Origin: an uncultured Lachnospiraceae bacterium
Lineage (GTDB): Bacteria > Bacillota > Clostridia > Lachnospirales > Lachnospiraceae
Direction of reading: 5' to 3'
Assembly (NCBI GenBank): GCA_910588865.1
Contig: CAJUSJ010000071.1
Span: forward strand, 1-20,054
Length of the DNA: 20,054 nt
The notes below the pieces were generated by a model. It searched no databases. It had not been told where the DNA came from and saw only the letters and a program-made list of their open reading frames with translations. Both the position numbers and the translations under genes were made by a program. Below are positions 7,410-15,546 of this stretch, piece by piece (positions within the stretch are counted from its first letter, which is position 1; each line of letters opens with the position of its first letter).

Positions 7410-7502
7410 ACATTTTTCCGTATTGTTTCTTCCAAAATCGTTCCTATTCCCGGCAAGCGGCCCAAACCGGCCAGGCCAGCACCTGTTACAGGAGGTACCC
7501 TT

Positions 7503-8396
7503 GTGATCAACAACCCTAAATTCAACTCCCTCGCCCCTCTCGCCGAGGATGCGCTGTCCCGTGAACTGAATACCTATCAGCTGTCCCTGCTGTCTCTGGG
7601 ACATTTTGTGGCCCGGGCCACCTCCATTTCCAACACCTCACTGCCCTGTCACCGGGTCATCTATGTTACAGAAAACCCTATCCGATACATTATCCGCGGC
7701 TCTGTACTGACGCTGAAAAAGGGGGACGTGCTCTACACTCCCCCCAACACCATTTACAGTGCGGGCGGAGTGGACGACCAGGTCCCCCCGGAATTTCTCT
7801 ATCTGTATTTTCATGTGCTGCCCCGTCACCGGGAACAGAACTTTATCCGTATCATGGAAACCGCTGGAAAGATCCGGGCTTTCCACGCGCTCCGCTCTCC
7901 TGTGGAGTTTTATTTTCACACCATCATGGAGGAGTATGAAAAGCAGCGTCCCGGATATTACCACAAAATCCACAGCTACCTGATGCTGTTGGTCATGGAA
8001 CTTCTTCGTCAGAAGGGAGGCTACCGGGAGGCGGACCTGGCTCCCCGGGCCAATGCCGCCTCTGCCCTGGTTCTCAACAAGGCTGCCAGCTACATTGCCG
8101 CCAACATTCGGGAACCTCTGCGGATCTCCCAGATCAGCCATGTCTGCGGTGTCAGCGAGAGCTATCTGTACAAGATTTTCTCCTCAGCCCTGGGCCTGTC
8201 GCCCAAGGAATATATCCTGAACTGCAAGATGGAGTATGCTCTTCAGCTCCTGCAGGAGAAAAATATGACTGTGACCCAGATCGCCAGGGAACTGGGATTT
8301 TCCAACCCCAACCATTTCTCCAACGCGTTTTTCAAAGTAACGGGAAAACGGCCCTCGGAATACATGTCCCTGCCGCCCTCCTCTGTCAGCGGATAA
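7503..8396 (+). CDS. AraC-family transcription regulator
   Basis: 297 residues, GTG start at 7503 with AGGAGG at 7490-7495 (7-nt spacing). The N-terminal half has a cupin-like sensor (IRYIIRGSVLTLKKGDVLYTPPNT, split here by a short loop) and a linker helix region. The last ~100 residues carry two helix-turn-helix units: LRISQISHVCGVSESYLYK and MTVTQIARELGFSNPNHFS, the second followed by the family signature FFKVTGKRPSEY. The gene is divergent from the flavin reductase, with overlapping promoters and dyads between, so it most likely senses the reductase's substrate or a related acid and controls that operon. This role is inferred from position. Its 3' end overlaps the convergent small gene by 11 bp. 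Confidence 0.9.
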   Translation: MINNPKFNSLAPLAEDALSRELNTYQLSLLSLGHFVARATSISNTSLPCHRVIYVTENPIRYIIRGSVLTLKKGDVLYTPPNTIYSAGGVDDQVPPEFLYLYFHVLPRHREQNFIRIMETAGKIRAFHALRSPVEFYFHTIMEEYEKQRPGYYHKIHSYLMLLVMELLRQKGGYREADLAPRANAASALVLNKAASYIAANIREPLRISQISHVCGVSESYLYKIFSSALGLSPKEYILNCKMEYALQLLQEKNMTVTQIARELGFSNPNHFSNAFFKVTGKRPSEYMSLPPSSVSG

Positions 8397-8649
8397 ACTT
8401 TTTGATCTTGGACTTGGGCACCAGGGCCTTGTACCCGCCGCACTGTCCTGTATGGGGATCTTTCGCCCGGCATCTCTCCCACAGCCTGGCCGCGGCTGTT
8501 TCTTTTAGCCCTGTAGCACGGAAAATCTCCACGGCGCCGCATCCGTTTCTGTAAAGCTCCACGGCCTTCCTTCTGTTTCGGTACACACACCGCTGCGCTA
8601 TGGTCAGCTGTGATTCGTCAATCTCTTCCCACTGGTTCTCCTTCTCCAT
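8386..8649 (-). CDS. Lone helix-turn-helix protein resembling a transposase N-terminus
   Basis: 87 residues from the ATG at 8649, chosen because AGAGGTG (8655-8661) lies 5 nt upstream; a GTG at 8655 would overlap that site. The middle reads like a transposase/resolvase recognition helix pair (RKAVELYRNGCGAVEIFRAT followed by GLKETAAARLWER), and the end GGYKALVPKSKIKKF resembles the conserved stretch after the N-terminal HTH of Mu/TniA-like DDE integrases (G-[FY]-[KR]-A-L-[IV]-P). No DDE catalytic domain follows; the gene stops inside the end of the convergent AraC gene. It is either a domesticated DNA-binding domain or a truncated transposase. Family assignment is from memory and uncertain. 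Confidence 0.5.
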   Translation of the reverse strand: MEKENQWEEIDESQLTIAQRCVYRNRRKAVELYRNGCGAVEIFRATGLKETAAARLWERCRAKDPHTGQCGGYKALVPKSKIKKFIR

Positions 8650-8702
8650 AACCACACCTCTGGCTTTCTTTTTAATCTTCCCAACCTCGCTTCCCCTGTA
8701 TC

Positions 8703-8759
8703 ATGTCAGGCCCTGAGGCCAGCTTACGCTTTCGGATCAAAGCCGGCCTGGCCTGACAT
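8703..8759. terminator. Long hairpin between convergent/tandem genes
   Basis: ATGTCAGGCC (8703-8712) pairs perfectly with GGCCTGACAT (8750-8759). An inner stem, AGGCCAGCTT with AAGCCGGCCT, adds nine pairs and one mismatch. It lies about 60 bp past the stop of the GLUG protein gene. There is no good T-run on either side, so it is a plausible but not classical terminator. It overlaps the open frame that continues beyond the GLUG gene's stop. Confidence 0.5.
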
Positions 8760-8766
8760 ATTTCCG

Positions 8767-8890
8767 GGTTCTGATTCCATGGGTTCTGACTCCGCTGGTT
8801 CTAACTTTGCGGGTTCGTCTTACCTGGCTTCTGATTCCGCGGGTTCGGCCTCCCTGGCTTCTGGTTCCCCGGGTTCCGCTTTCCCTGCTT
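8767..8890 (-). repeat. Tandem Glu-Pro/Ser-Glu coding repeat spanning a stop codon
   Basis: Imperfect units of about 15-18 bp read GAACC-GCGGAATCAGAA on the minus strand and encode E-P-A-E-S-E-type peptides. They run through the stop codon of the 8820-12152 gene and continue for several units beyond it in the same frame. Confidence 0.7.
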
Positions 8891-11800
8891 CCGGCTTCAC
8901 TCCTGCCGCGTTCCCGGCCCTCTCGCCCATGGTATCCGGCTCACCGCCCTTTGGCTCCGCCTTGTCCGGCCCACCGGAGCCTGCTTCCTCCTGTTCTGGT
9001 CCTGCTTTTGCCGTTTTACCTTTCTTCCTGCCTCCAAGCTTTCGGACCGCCAGCCACAATGCCGCCAGCACAGCAGCCGCGGCCAGCACCCACACAGCTA
9101 TATTTCGTTCCGGCTCCAGGATCACCACCTCCCCGGAGGCTTCTGACGAGAATACAAGATATTCGCCATCCCTCCGACTGTCCGCCACGCGGAGCTGACC
9201 ATTTTCCATGATGCCCAGGACAGCCTGTTTTGAACAGCCATCCGCCAGAACATGGATCCTAACAGACTCCGGCTCCTCCGCCCCTTCCGGCTGGGTGATG
9301 GAATATTCATAGCCTTTTACGGCCTGATATCCGTCTGGTATCCGCTCTTTCGGATATTCCTCTGCCCTTTCCCTGGCCTCAAGAGTGGTGCCGGGGTAGA
9401 AATCCGCCTCCGCCAGCATCACGGGCATCTTATCTTCCGACGACGCTATGGTGGCATTCCATGCCTTGTAGATGGCCCGGACTTTCTCATTTCCCCTTAC
9501 ACAGGACAGATTTTTCTCTTCCCACATATAGTAGTATCCGTCTTTTTTAGGCACCTGGGGAATCTCTTCCTCTGGCACGCTGCCTCCATACTTACAGACC
9601 ACGGTCTTTAACACCTGGTCCTCCACCATAAATTTCACGGTAAGCCGGCCAAATTCCTCCGGCACCTGAGGCTGTCCGCAAAAATCCTGGTAGGCAAGCC
9701 CCTGGGCCTGATTCTCATAGGTGACATTGTCCACAGCGCCCAGACCCTCCTCCACATAGAAGTTGCCTTCCACCACTCCGTCGGGATCCACATCCCCGGC
9801 CACGGTCCCGATCCACTCTCCTTCCAGGTTTCCAAAGGAAACCATGGAATAATTGTCAAGGATATCGGTTCCCCATCCCGCGATGCCGCCCGCGTAATTA
9901 TTGCCGGTTATGGCGCACATGTTGTAATTTCCCCGCAGCACATAGGCGCTGCTGCCTGTGATCCCTCCTGTGTAGTTCCCATCCTCTGCCAGAATGTCGC
10001 CGTAGTTCTGATTTCTTATAAGGGCTCCCAGATTGGCCTTGCCCACAATGCCTCCCGCGTAATCATTTTTTACCTGGATCTGCTGGCGGTTGACGCAGTC
10101 AGATACAATGGCCCTCATGTCCCGGGTCACATTTAATGTGCGCTCCTGGTCTGCCTCCAGATCCTGCTCCGGATCCAGGCTGGTCTCCATGCCGATGATC
10201 CCGGCAATGCCTCCTGCCTGAAAATCCGCTGTAACCGCCCCTTCGTTGATACAGCCGGTGATCATCCCTTCTGCCGGTTCCTGGGTCTCCAGATCCGATA
10301 CATCCTCAAATAGATCTTTCTCCTCTCTCGCCCGGTCCACTCCTCCGGAGATTGTAGCCCTCATCTGGTCGATCTGATCCTGGATCTGATTCTTCTGATC
10401 CCGAATCTGACTCCTGCTGTCCTTCAGATCGCCGGAGAGGGTATCTACATTTCCCGAAAGGGAGTCAAATCCCGCGGTCAGCTCTTCATCCATGGAATCC
10501 AGATCATTTCTCAGCTTGTCGGCATTGCTTCGGATGGTGTCCATAAGCCCGCTGGCCTCCACATGGAGGTTATCCAGACTGTCCGCAAAATCTTCCGCTC
10601 CCGCTGCCGCCTCTTCCGGAACATGGGTGGCCACATACTCCAGGTCCTCATTAAGCTGCCCCGCGCGGTTAAGCAGTTCCTCCATCTGCTGGCGGCGGTT
10701 GGACAGCCACTGTCTTAATGCCTCCGCGTCGCTGATGTCTCCGCCATAGCCCTCCAGCATCTCCGCCCTCAGCTGCTTCATCCTCTCTAAATTGTCTTTG
10801 GCTGAACGGTAGCGGAGCTGGGTCTGGCCGCTGTAGAGATCCAGGTCCGTGTGATCCATAATGTCCTGAATCTCGTCTAAGGACTGGTCCACCTGGCTGT
10901 CAAACTCTTCCCCTCCTTCTTTGTAGATATTTTTGTAAAATCTTCCGATGTCTTTGATCTTCCCCAGCTGATCGTCTATCCTGTCCAGATTGCCGGAGGC
11001 CGTGTCTCCTGCCTCCTCAATGATCTGGGACATGGAATCACTCATCTGGGACAGCTCATCCATCTGAGCTTCCAGGCTGCCGAACATGTCCTCCTCATAC
11101 TTGATGGTCAGATAGGGTTCAAATTGTCCGGTGATGCCGCCTACGTCTTTTCTTCCCTGTACCTGCCCGTAATTTTGGCAGTTTTCCACCAGGCCGCTCT
11201 GACGCCCCGCGATTCCGCCTAAATTGTAGCCGGTGTGGGGATATCCCACATTTCCGTAATTGCTGGAATTTCTCACGGTTCCCAGGGACAAACCCGCGAT
11301 TCCGCCCGCGTCGTTAACCCGCTCTACCCGGATACTGTCCTCTAAGCCCATGCTGTTTAAGGAAAACTGGCTGTCCCCATTTTCCGTGACTCCCTGGTCT
11401 GTGCCGTTGATCTCCCCCCGATTCACACAGTCCTCCATGAGCCCCTGGTTGTATCCGGCGATGCCTCCGGTCTTCAGATTGCCTGTGAGCGCGGCCTGAT
11501 TTTCACAGCCCCGGATAATGCCTGTAATTTCATTGTATCCGGCGATGCCCCCCGCGGCCTCCTGGGCCATGATCTGGCCCTTGAACGCGCACTGCTCAAT
11601 AAGCCCTCTGTTGACGCCCGCGATGCCGCCTATATTTTTCCGGCTCCCTGTGGGCCGCAGGGTTCCCTGAACCGTCAGATTCCTCACCACTGCCCCTTCC
11701 TGTACATACCGGAACAGGCCCAGATTAGAACCAGGCCCGGTGACGGAAAAACCGATGATTCCGTGGCCATTTCCCTCAAATGTCCCCGCGAACACAGGAA

Positions 11801-12152
11801 TCGGCCCAAAGTTGTCCGTGTCCTGGAGATTGATGTCCGCATCCAGAATAAAGGTCTTTCCCTTAGAATACCGCTCTGACACACAGTTTTCGGCAAATTC
11901 CAGAAATTCTTCCGCCGTGGTGATCCGGACCTGGTCCTGGGCAGTATCCTGGGCTTCTGCCTGGACAGCCCCCTGGGCATCCGAATCCCCGTGATTGGCC
12001 AGTTCTCCGGTTCCGGCCGCCCCCCCCTCTTCTGTCTCCGGGGCCCCGTAGGCCACAATCTCCCCCAGGCGGTTTCCTGCCCCTGACATAATCAGGGCGG
12101 ACGCTAACAGAATGGCTGTCCCTTTCCGGTTCTTTCTATTTCTATGTATCAT
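8820..12152 (-). CDS. Membrane-anchored GLUG-repeat protein with coiled-coil insert
   Basis: 1110 residues. It has a signal peptide (basic start, hydrophobic 11-25, end near Ala37). GLUG-type repeats, each with a (A/T/V)GGIAG core, begin at about 174, 199, 228, 282, 311 and 337. A long helical, heptad-like, charged region (about 355-620) follows, then more GLUG units at about 646, 699, 728 and 754. Residues 836-898 resemble a Listeria-Bacteroides (Flg_new) repeat. One TM helix (1018-1036) is followed by RKLGGRKKGK and a Glu/Pro-rich tail, so the bulk is outside the cell. There is no LPXTG. The ATG lies 1 nt after the stop of the transporter gene, and AGGAGG sits inside that gene's last codons, so the two are made together. 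The coiled-coil region recalls accessory proteins of MMPL/Pip-type exporters. I infer a partner role for the transporter; function is unknown. The frame resumes after the stop for 31 codons. Confidence 0.85.
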   Translation of the reverse strand: MIHRNRKNRKGTAILLASALIMSGAGNRLGEIVAYGAPETEEGGAAGTGELANHGDSDAQGAVQAEAQDTAQDQVRITTAEEFLEFAENCVSERYSKGKTFILDADINLQDTDNFGPIPVFAGTFEGNGHGIIGFSVTGPGSNLGLFRYVQEGAVVRNLTVQGTLRPTGSRKNIGGIAGVNRGLIEQCAFKGQIMAQEAAGGIAGYNEITGIIRGCENQAALTGNLKTGGIAGYNQGLMEDCVNRGEINGTDQGVTENGDSQFSLNSMGLEDSIRVERVNDAGGIAGLSLGTVRNSSNYGNVGYPHTGYNLGGIAGRQSGLVENCQNYGQVQGRKDVGGITGQFEPYLTIKYEEDMFGSLEAQMDELSQMSDSMSQIIEEAGDTASGNLDRIDDQLGKIKDIGRFYKNIYKEGGEEFDSQVDQSLDEIQDIMDHTDLDLYSGQTQLRYRSAKDNLERMKQLRAEMLEGYGGDISDAEALRQWLSNRRQQMEELLNRAGQLNEDLEYVATHVPEEAAAGAEDFADSLDNLHVEASGLMDTIRSNADKLRNDLDSMDEELTAGFDSLSGNVDTLSGDLKDSRSQIRDQKNQIQDQIDQMRATISGGVDRAREEKDLFEDVSDLETQEPAEGMITGCINEGAVTADFQAGGIAGIIGMETSLDPEQDLEADQERTLNVTRDMRAIVSDCVNRQQIQVKNDYAGGIVGKANLGALIRNQNYGDILAEDGNYTGGITGSSAYVLRGNYNMCAITGNNYAGGIAGWGTDILDNYSMVSFGNLEGEWIGTVAGDVDPDGVVEGNFYVEEGLGAVDNVTYENQAQGLAYQDFCGQPQVPEEFGRLTVKFMVEDQVLKTVVCKYGGSVPEEEIPQVPKKDGYYYMWEEKNLSCVRGNEKVRAIYKAWNATIASSEDKMPVMLAEADFYPGTTLEARERAEEYPKERIPDGYQAVKGYEYSITQPEGAEEPESVRIHVLADGCSKQAVLGIMENGQLRVADSRRDGEYLVFSSEASGEVVILEPERNIAVWVLAAAAVLAALWLAVRKLGGRKKGKTAKAGPEQEEAGSGGPDKAEPKGGEPDTMGERAGNAAGVKPEAGKAEPGEPEAREAEPAESEAR

Positions 12153-12153
12153 A

Positions 12154-14478
12154 CTATACCTCCTGTTTCGGTTTTACCGCTCTTGTCAGCTCGGTCTTGT
12201 CGATCAGCTTATCGCCCAGCAGCAGAAGCTGAGGCAGCACTGTCATGACCAGAATGATGGAGATCAAGGTTCCCCTTCCCAACACTTTTCCCAGGGACGC
12301 GATAACCGCGTTGTTGGTCAGATATCCGATGACAAATCCAGCGCTGGTCAGGATGGTACCTGAGGTGATAATGGTGGGAAATGCCTGGTCCAGCGCCTCT
12401 GTCACCGCCGCCTTTCTGTTTTCCATGGTTTTCCTCAAATCCAGATACCGGCTGGTGATGACAATGGCGTAGTCAATGGTAGCGCCCATCTGAATGGAGC
12501 TGACCACTAAGTAGCTTAAGAAATACATGGTGCTCTGTGACAGGTAAGGCACGGAAAAATTGATCCAGATGCTTCCCTGGATGGTCAGCACCAGCAAAAG
12601 AGGCAGACCCGCGGACTGGAAGGTAAACAGCAGGATGATCCCCACGAACAGGGCTGTCAGCACACTGATGATCACATTGTCCCGCTCAAAGGAGCTGCTT
12701 AAGTCGTAATTGCTGGTGGCATCCCCCACCACATAAACCTCATCATAGTACTCCAGGGCAATATCCCGGATCCGGTCAACGATCCGGAACGTCTCCGCTC
12801 CCTCCACCGGACCTTTCAGGTTAAATACCAGACGGTCATACTCCTCTCCTTCCAGCTGTTCCCTGGCATCGCACATGGCGTCATAAAGTTGGTCGATCTC
12901 CTCCGACAGCTCATCGTCAAACTCCAGCCCGCCCTTTTCCTTCTGCTCATAGATAAAGTCCACCATATCAATGATCGAAACCTTGTAATCGTCAAGATTT
13001 TTCATAAACGCGCTGTACTGCTCTTTGTCAATGGCATAGAACCGGTACAATACCCGCACTACGTCCAGATCCACTCCGGACACCTGGGAAAAATCCCGGG
13101 GACTCAGTCTATCTACCAGAATATATTTTCCGTCGTCGCTTACCTCCACATTGGCAAGCCCAAGAGCCGTGTCCACTTCATCTATGGCCTCCAGACGCTT
13201 TAAGATCTTCCCTTCTTTTTCATAATCCCCCCTGGGAACCACAATTGCCATGGTGTTGGTCACCTGGAAGGTTTCCTCGATTCTCTCCTTTGAAGCCATA
13301 AACTCATTTTTCTTGCTGGACTCAATGGAGTTAATATCATATATGTAAGGACATTTTCCCGCGTAAACGCTGGCCGCCGCCACGATCGCCAGGAACACCG
13401 GAACACCGATGTACCGCAGCTTCACCACGATCTTACCCCAAAAGTTGATGGATGGCACAAAATTCTGGTGCGCGGTTCGGTCAATGGCGCTGGAAAACAT
13501 GACGATCAATGCCGGCATCAGAAGGAACACTGTCAGAAGGCTGATAATGATCGCCTTGGTCAGCACCCTTCCCAGATCCATGCCGATCCCAAACCGCATG
13601 AACATCAGAGCCACCATGCCGGACACCGTGGTAAGGCTGCTGGAGGAAATCTCCGGGATCGCCTTGCTTAAAGCCACAATAATGGCCTCAATGGTATCCT
13701 TATCCTCATGCTCCTCCATAAAGCGGTGGAACAAGATAATAGCGTAGTCGATGGCCAGGGCCAGCTGCAAAACCGCTCCCACGGCATTGGTCACAAAGGA
13801 GATCTCCCCGAACCAGTAGTTGGTACCCATGTTTAAAAGGGCCGCCACGCCGAACACTGCCAGAAAGATGACGATCTCCATGTAGGTCTTGGAGGTGAAC
13901 AGAAGCACCACCAGGATGATCAGAACCACGATCACCACGATGACTCTCATATCCGCCTTCAGGGAAGCCGCGTCGTCTTTGTCCACAGTGGTATATATAT
14001 AAGAAGAATACCCCTCCAGCGTTTCCCGCGCCTTTGCCATGGCTTCCTGGGACAGTTCTGTATCCTCCTCCTGTTCAAAGGTCAGCGTGAAAAGAGCGCT
14101 GGCGTCTTTATAGTAATCCGCCCTGTCGCCGCTATCATAATCCTCGTCCTCCTCATCGTAAAAGGACACGGACGAAATGCCCCGGATCTCCTCTAACTCC
14201 CCGGCCAGGCTTAACGCCTTCTCGTAGGTGATGTTGCTCACCAGTATTTTCGCTGACCCGAAAGTGGTAAATTCCCGGTTCATGATATCCAGTCCCTGCC
14301 TGGTCTCTGTGCTCTCCGGAAGGTACTCTGTCAAATCATCGACCACCCCTACCTTTGGGATGGAGATCACACTGTAGATACAGGCAAGAACAAACAGCAC
14401 AATAAATGCTTTCCTCTTATTCACAATAAAAGCCGCCAGCTTCATCATGAAATTCTCGGAAGTCTTTTTCTCCCTCAT
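12154..14478 (-). CDS. MMPL/RND-family transporter
   Basis: 774 residues with the classic duplicated layout: TM1 (about 23-41), an extracytoplasmic domain (45-175), five TM helices (178-332), TM7 (about 353-373), a second extracytoplasmic domain (380-598) and five TM helices (600-756). Both halves keep the conserved I-D-Y motif of the proton-relay helix (243-245, LAIDYAIILFHRF; 668-670, GATIDYAIVITSRY). Such single-chain transporters export lipids, peptides or drugs using the proton gradient; in Firmicutes they act without an outer-membrane partner. It shares an operon with the GLUG/coiled-coil protein (1-nt gap) and is divergent from a TetR-type gene, the usual arrangement for an inducible exporter. 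The substrate cannot be read from sequence. The RBS is AAGGGAG close to the ATG or AAAGGA further upstream. Confidence 0.92.
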   Translation of the reverse strand: MREKKTSENFMMKLAAFIVNKRKAFIVLFVLACIYSVISIPKVGVVDDLTEYLPESTETRQGLDIMNREFTTFGSAKILVSNITYEKALSLAGELEEIRGISSVSFYDEEDEDYDSGDRADYYKDASALFTLTFEQEEDTELSQEAMAKARETLEGYSSYIYTTVDKDDAASLKADMRVIVVIVVLIILVVLLFTSKTYMEIVIFLAVFGVAALLNMGTNYWFGEISFVTNAVGAVLQLALAIDYAIILFHRFMEEHEDKDTIEAIIVALSKAIPEISSSSLTTVSGMVALMFMRFGIGMDLGRVLTKAIIISLLTVFLLMPALIVMFSSAIDRTAHQNFVPSINFWGKIVVKLRYIGVPVFLAIVAAASVYAGKCPYIYDINSIESSKKNEFMASKERIEETFQVTNTMAIVVPRGDYEKEGKILKRLEAIDEVDTALGLANVEVSDDGKYILVDRLSPRDFSQVSGVDLDVVRVLYRFYAIDKEQYSAFMKNLDDYKVSIIDMVDFIYEQKEKGGLEFDDELSEEIDQLYDAMCDAREQLEGEEYDRLVFNLKGPVEGAETFRIVDRIRDIALEYYDEVYVVGDATSNYDLSSSFERDNVIISVLTALFVGIILLFTFQSAGLPLLLVLTIQGSIWINFSVPYLSQSTMYFLSYLVVSSIQMGATIDYAIVITSRYLDLRKTMENRKAAVTEALDQAFPTIITSGTILTSAGFVIGYLTNNAVIASLGKVLGRGTLISIILVMTVLPQLLLLGDKLIDKTELTRAVKPKQEV

Positions 14479-14519
14479 TGCTCCCTTATTCCTTTCTTTG
14501 TGATTTCATTACTTGCCAT

Positions 14520-14548
14520 ATTATGTATCATTATGGTAAAATACTCAA
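14520..14548 (-). promoter_or_regulatory. Promoter of the MMPL-GLUG operon
   Basis: On the minus strand TTGAGT (14543-14548) and CATAAT (14520-14525) are 17 nt apart, about 40 nt before the transporter start. Confidence 0.55.
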
Positions 14549-14579
14549 GAATCACTTTTAAATTTTTGTTTTAAATGAG

Positions 14580-14612
14580 ACAGTTTTAAGAAAACTGTAC
14601 ATTTTTGTACAG
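14580..14612. promoter_or_regulatory. Two overlapping dyads, candidate TetR operator
   Basis: ACAGTTTT-AAG-AAAACTGT (14580-14598) is a perfect 8-bp dyad. CTGTAC-ATTTTT-GTACAG (14595-14612) is a perfect 6-bp dyad sharing its left arm with the first. They sit immediately before the ribosome binding site of the TetR-type gene and about 30 bp upstream of the transporter -35. The place is typical of autoregulation, with possible action on the divergent promoter. Confidence 0.55.
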
Positions 14613-14628
14613 AACGAGGAGATTTGCC

Positions 14629-15198
14629 GTGAACGTCCCCAATGAGAAAATATCCACAAGACGCACCTACCTCCTTTTAAGCCAGTGCCTGTTCCGGCTT
14701 TTGGAGGAAGTACCCTTTGAGAAGATCTCCCTGACCCATCTGTGCGACCGCTCCATGGTGCCCCGCTCCACTTTTTACCGGTATTTCGAGGACAAGTATG
14801 ATCTTCTGTTCTACTGCCTGCAGACATTTTTTGACGAGTCTGACCTGAATAAAGATGTGGTTTACTTAAAAGACGGAAAAGGCCGGAAATTCGTGACCAG
14901 ATTTATCAGCACCATAGATAAAAATAAAGAAGCTTTCCGGAAAATCTATGAGACCAACAAAAACGGGATCTTTATGGACACTTTAAGGGACTATCTGATC
15001 CAGTTTCTGGACCAGACCCTGGAAGATATGAAAAATGAAGGGTGCCGGCTGAGGATCAGCCAGCCGATTTTTACGTACCTGCTGGCTGATCTCTACATCA
15101 GCATGGCAAAATGCTACTTAGAACTGGAAGAGAAATTCCAGGTGGAAGAGTTCGTGGATGATGTGTGCCTGTTCGCGGAGAGGGAGTTTTTCGGGTAG
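14629..15198 (+). CDS. TetR/AcrR-family transcription regulator
   Basis: 189 residues. The start is the GTG at 14629, supported by GAGGAG (14616-14621) at 7-nt spacing; a TTG at 14605 lies in the operator dyad and has no ribosome site. The N-terminal DNA-binding domain is clear: RTYLLLSQCLFRLLEEVPFEK, broken here after its helix 1, then ISLTHLCDRSMVPRSTFYRYFEDKYDLL with the typical S-T-F-Y-R-Y-F recognition helix end. The C-terminal half is an all-helical ligand/dimer domain of the short type found in Firmicutes. The gene is divergent from the MMPL transporter operon and is its probable regulator, with the dyads at 14580-14612 as the binding site. The inducer is unknown. Confidence 0.9.
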   Translation: MNVPNEKISTRRTYLLLSQCLFRLLEEVPFEKISLTHLCDRSMVPRSTFYRYFEDKYDLLFYCLQTFFDESDLNKDVVYLKDGKGRKFVTRFISTIDKNKEAFRKIYETNKNGIFMDTLRDYLIQFLDQTLEDMKNEGCRLRISQPIFTYLLADLYISMAKCYLELEEKFQVEEFVDDVCLFAEREFFG

Positions 15199-15237
15199 AC
15201 CAGACTTTACCAAAAGGGAATTATCAAAACAGGAGGT

Positions 15238-15546
15238 TTATATTCTGCCCTTCTGCCGCTGCTTTGCGAAATATTCCCTTACAGCCTGGTATTGTTCCTG
15301 ATCTACCCATGTCACTTCAAACTTCCACTGGCGTTCTTCCCGGCAAAAATAGCTTCTGGCCTCTGCCAGGACTTTTCCCCTGTATACAAACTGATACTCT
15401 GTCTCCGTTTTATGACTCTTTATTCTCAGCTCCCTGTTTTTCTCTTCCTCCCACACCTTTAAAGCGCGCCAGACCTGCTCCGTCTGCCGGCTCACCCATT
15501 TTGCCGTCTCCTCAATGGCTATCTTTCTTTTATCCTCATAACTCAC
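15238..15546 (-). CDS. Hypothetical protein, 102 residues
   Basis: Not recognised. GTG start at 15546 with GGGGGGA about 9 nt upstream. The N-terminal ~40 residues are highly charged and helical (KRKIAIEETAKWVSRQ and on), then a strand-rich part (YQFVYRGKVLAEARSYF, WKFEVTWVD) and a basic end. No signal or membrane segment. It is convergent with the TetR-type gene, with only 39 bp between stops. It stands next to the probable prophage boundary and could belong to either side. Confidence 0.6.
   Translation of the reverse strand: MSYEDKRKIAIEETAKWVSRQTEQVWRALKVWEEEKNRELRIKSHKTETEYQFVYRGKVLAEARSYFCREERQWKFEVTWVDQEQYQAVREYFAKQRQKGRI

Noticed and set aside
7290..7604. 104-codon minus frame across the reductase/AraC intergenic region
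   Set aside because: It covers promoters and the start of the AraC gene and has no motif or ribosome site.
7860..8140. Plus and minus shadow frames within the AraC gene
   Set aside because: Frame composition and motifs support only the AraC frame.
14605..14628. TTG start at 14605 for the TetR-type gene
   Set aside because: It lies in the dyad region without a ribosome site; the GTG at 14629 has GAGGAG at the right distance.
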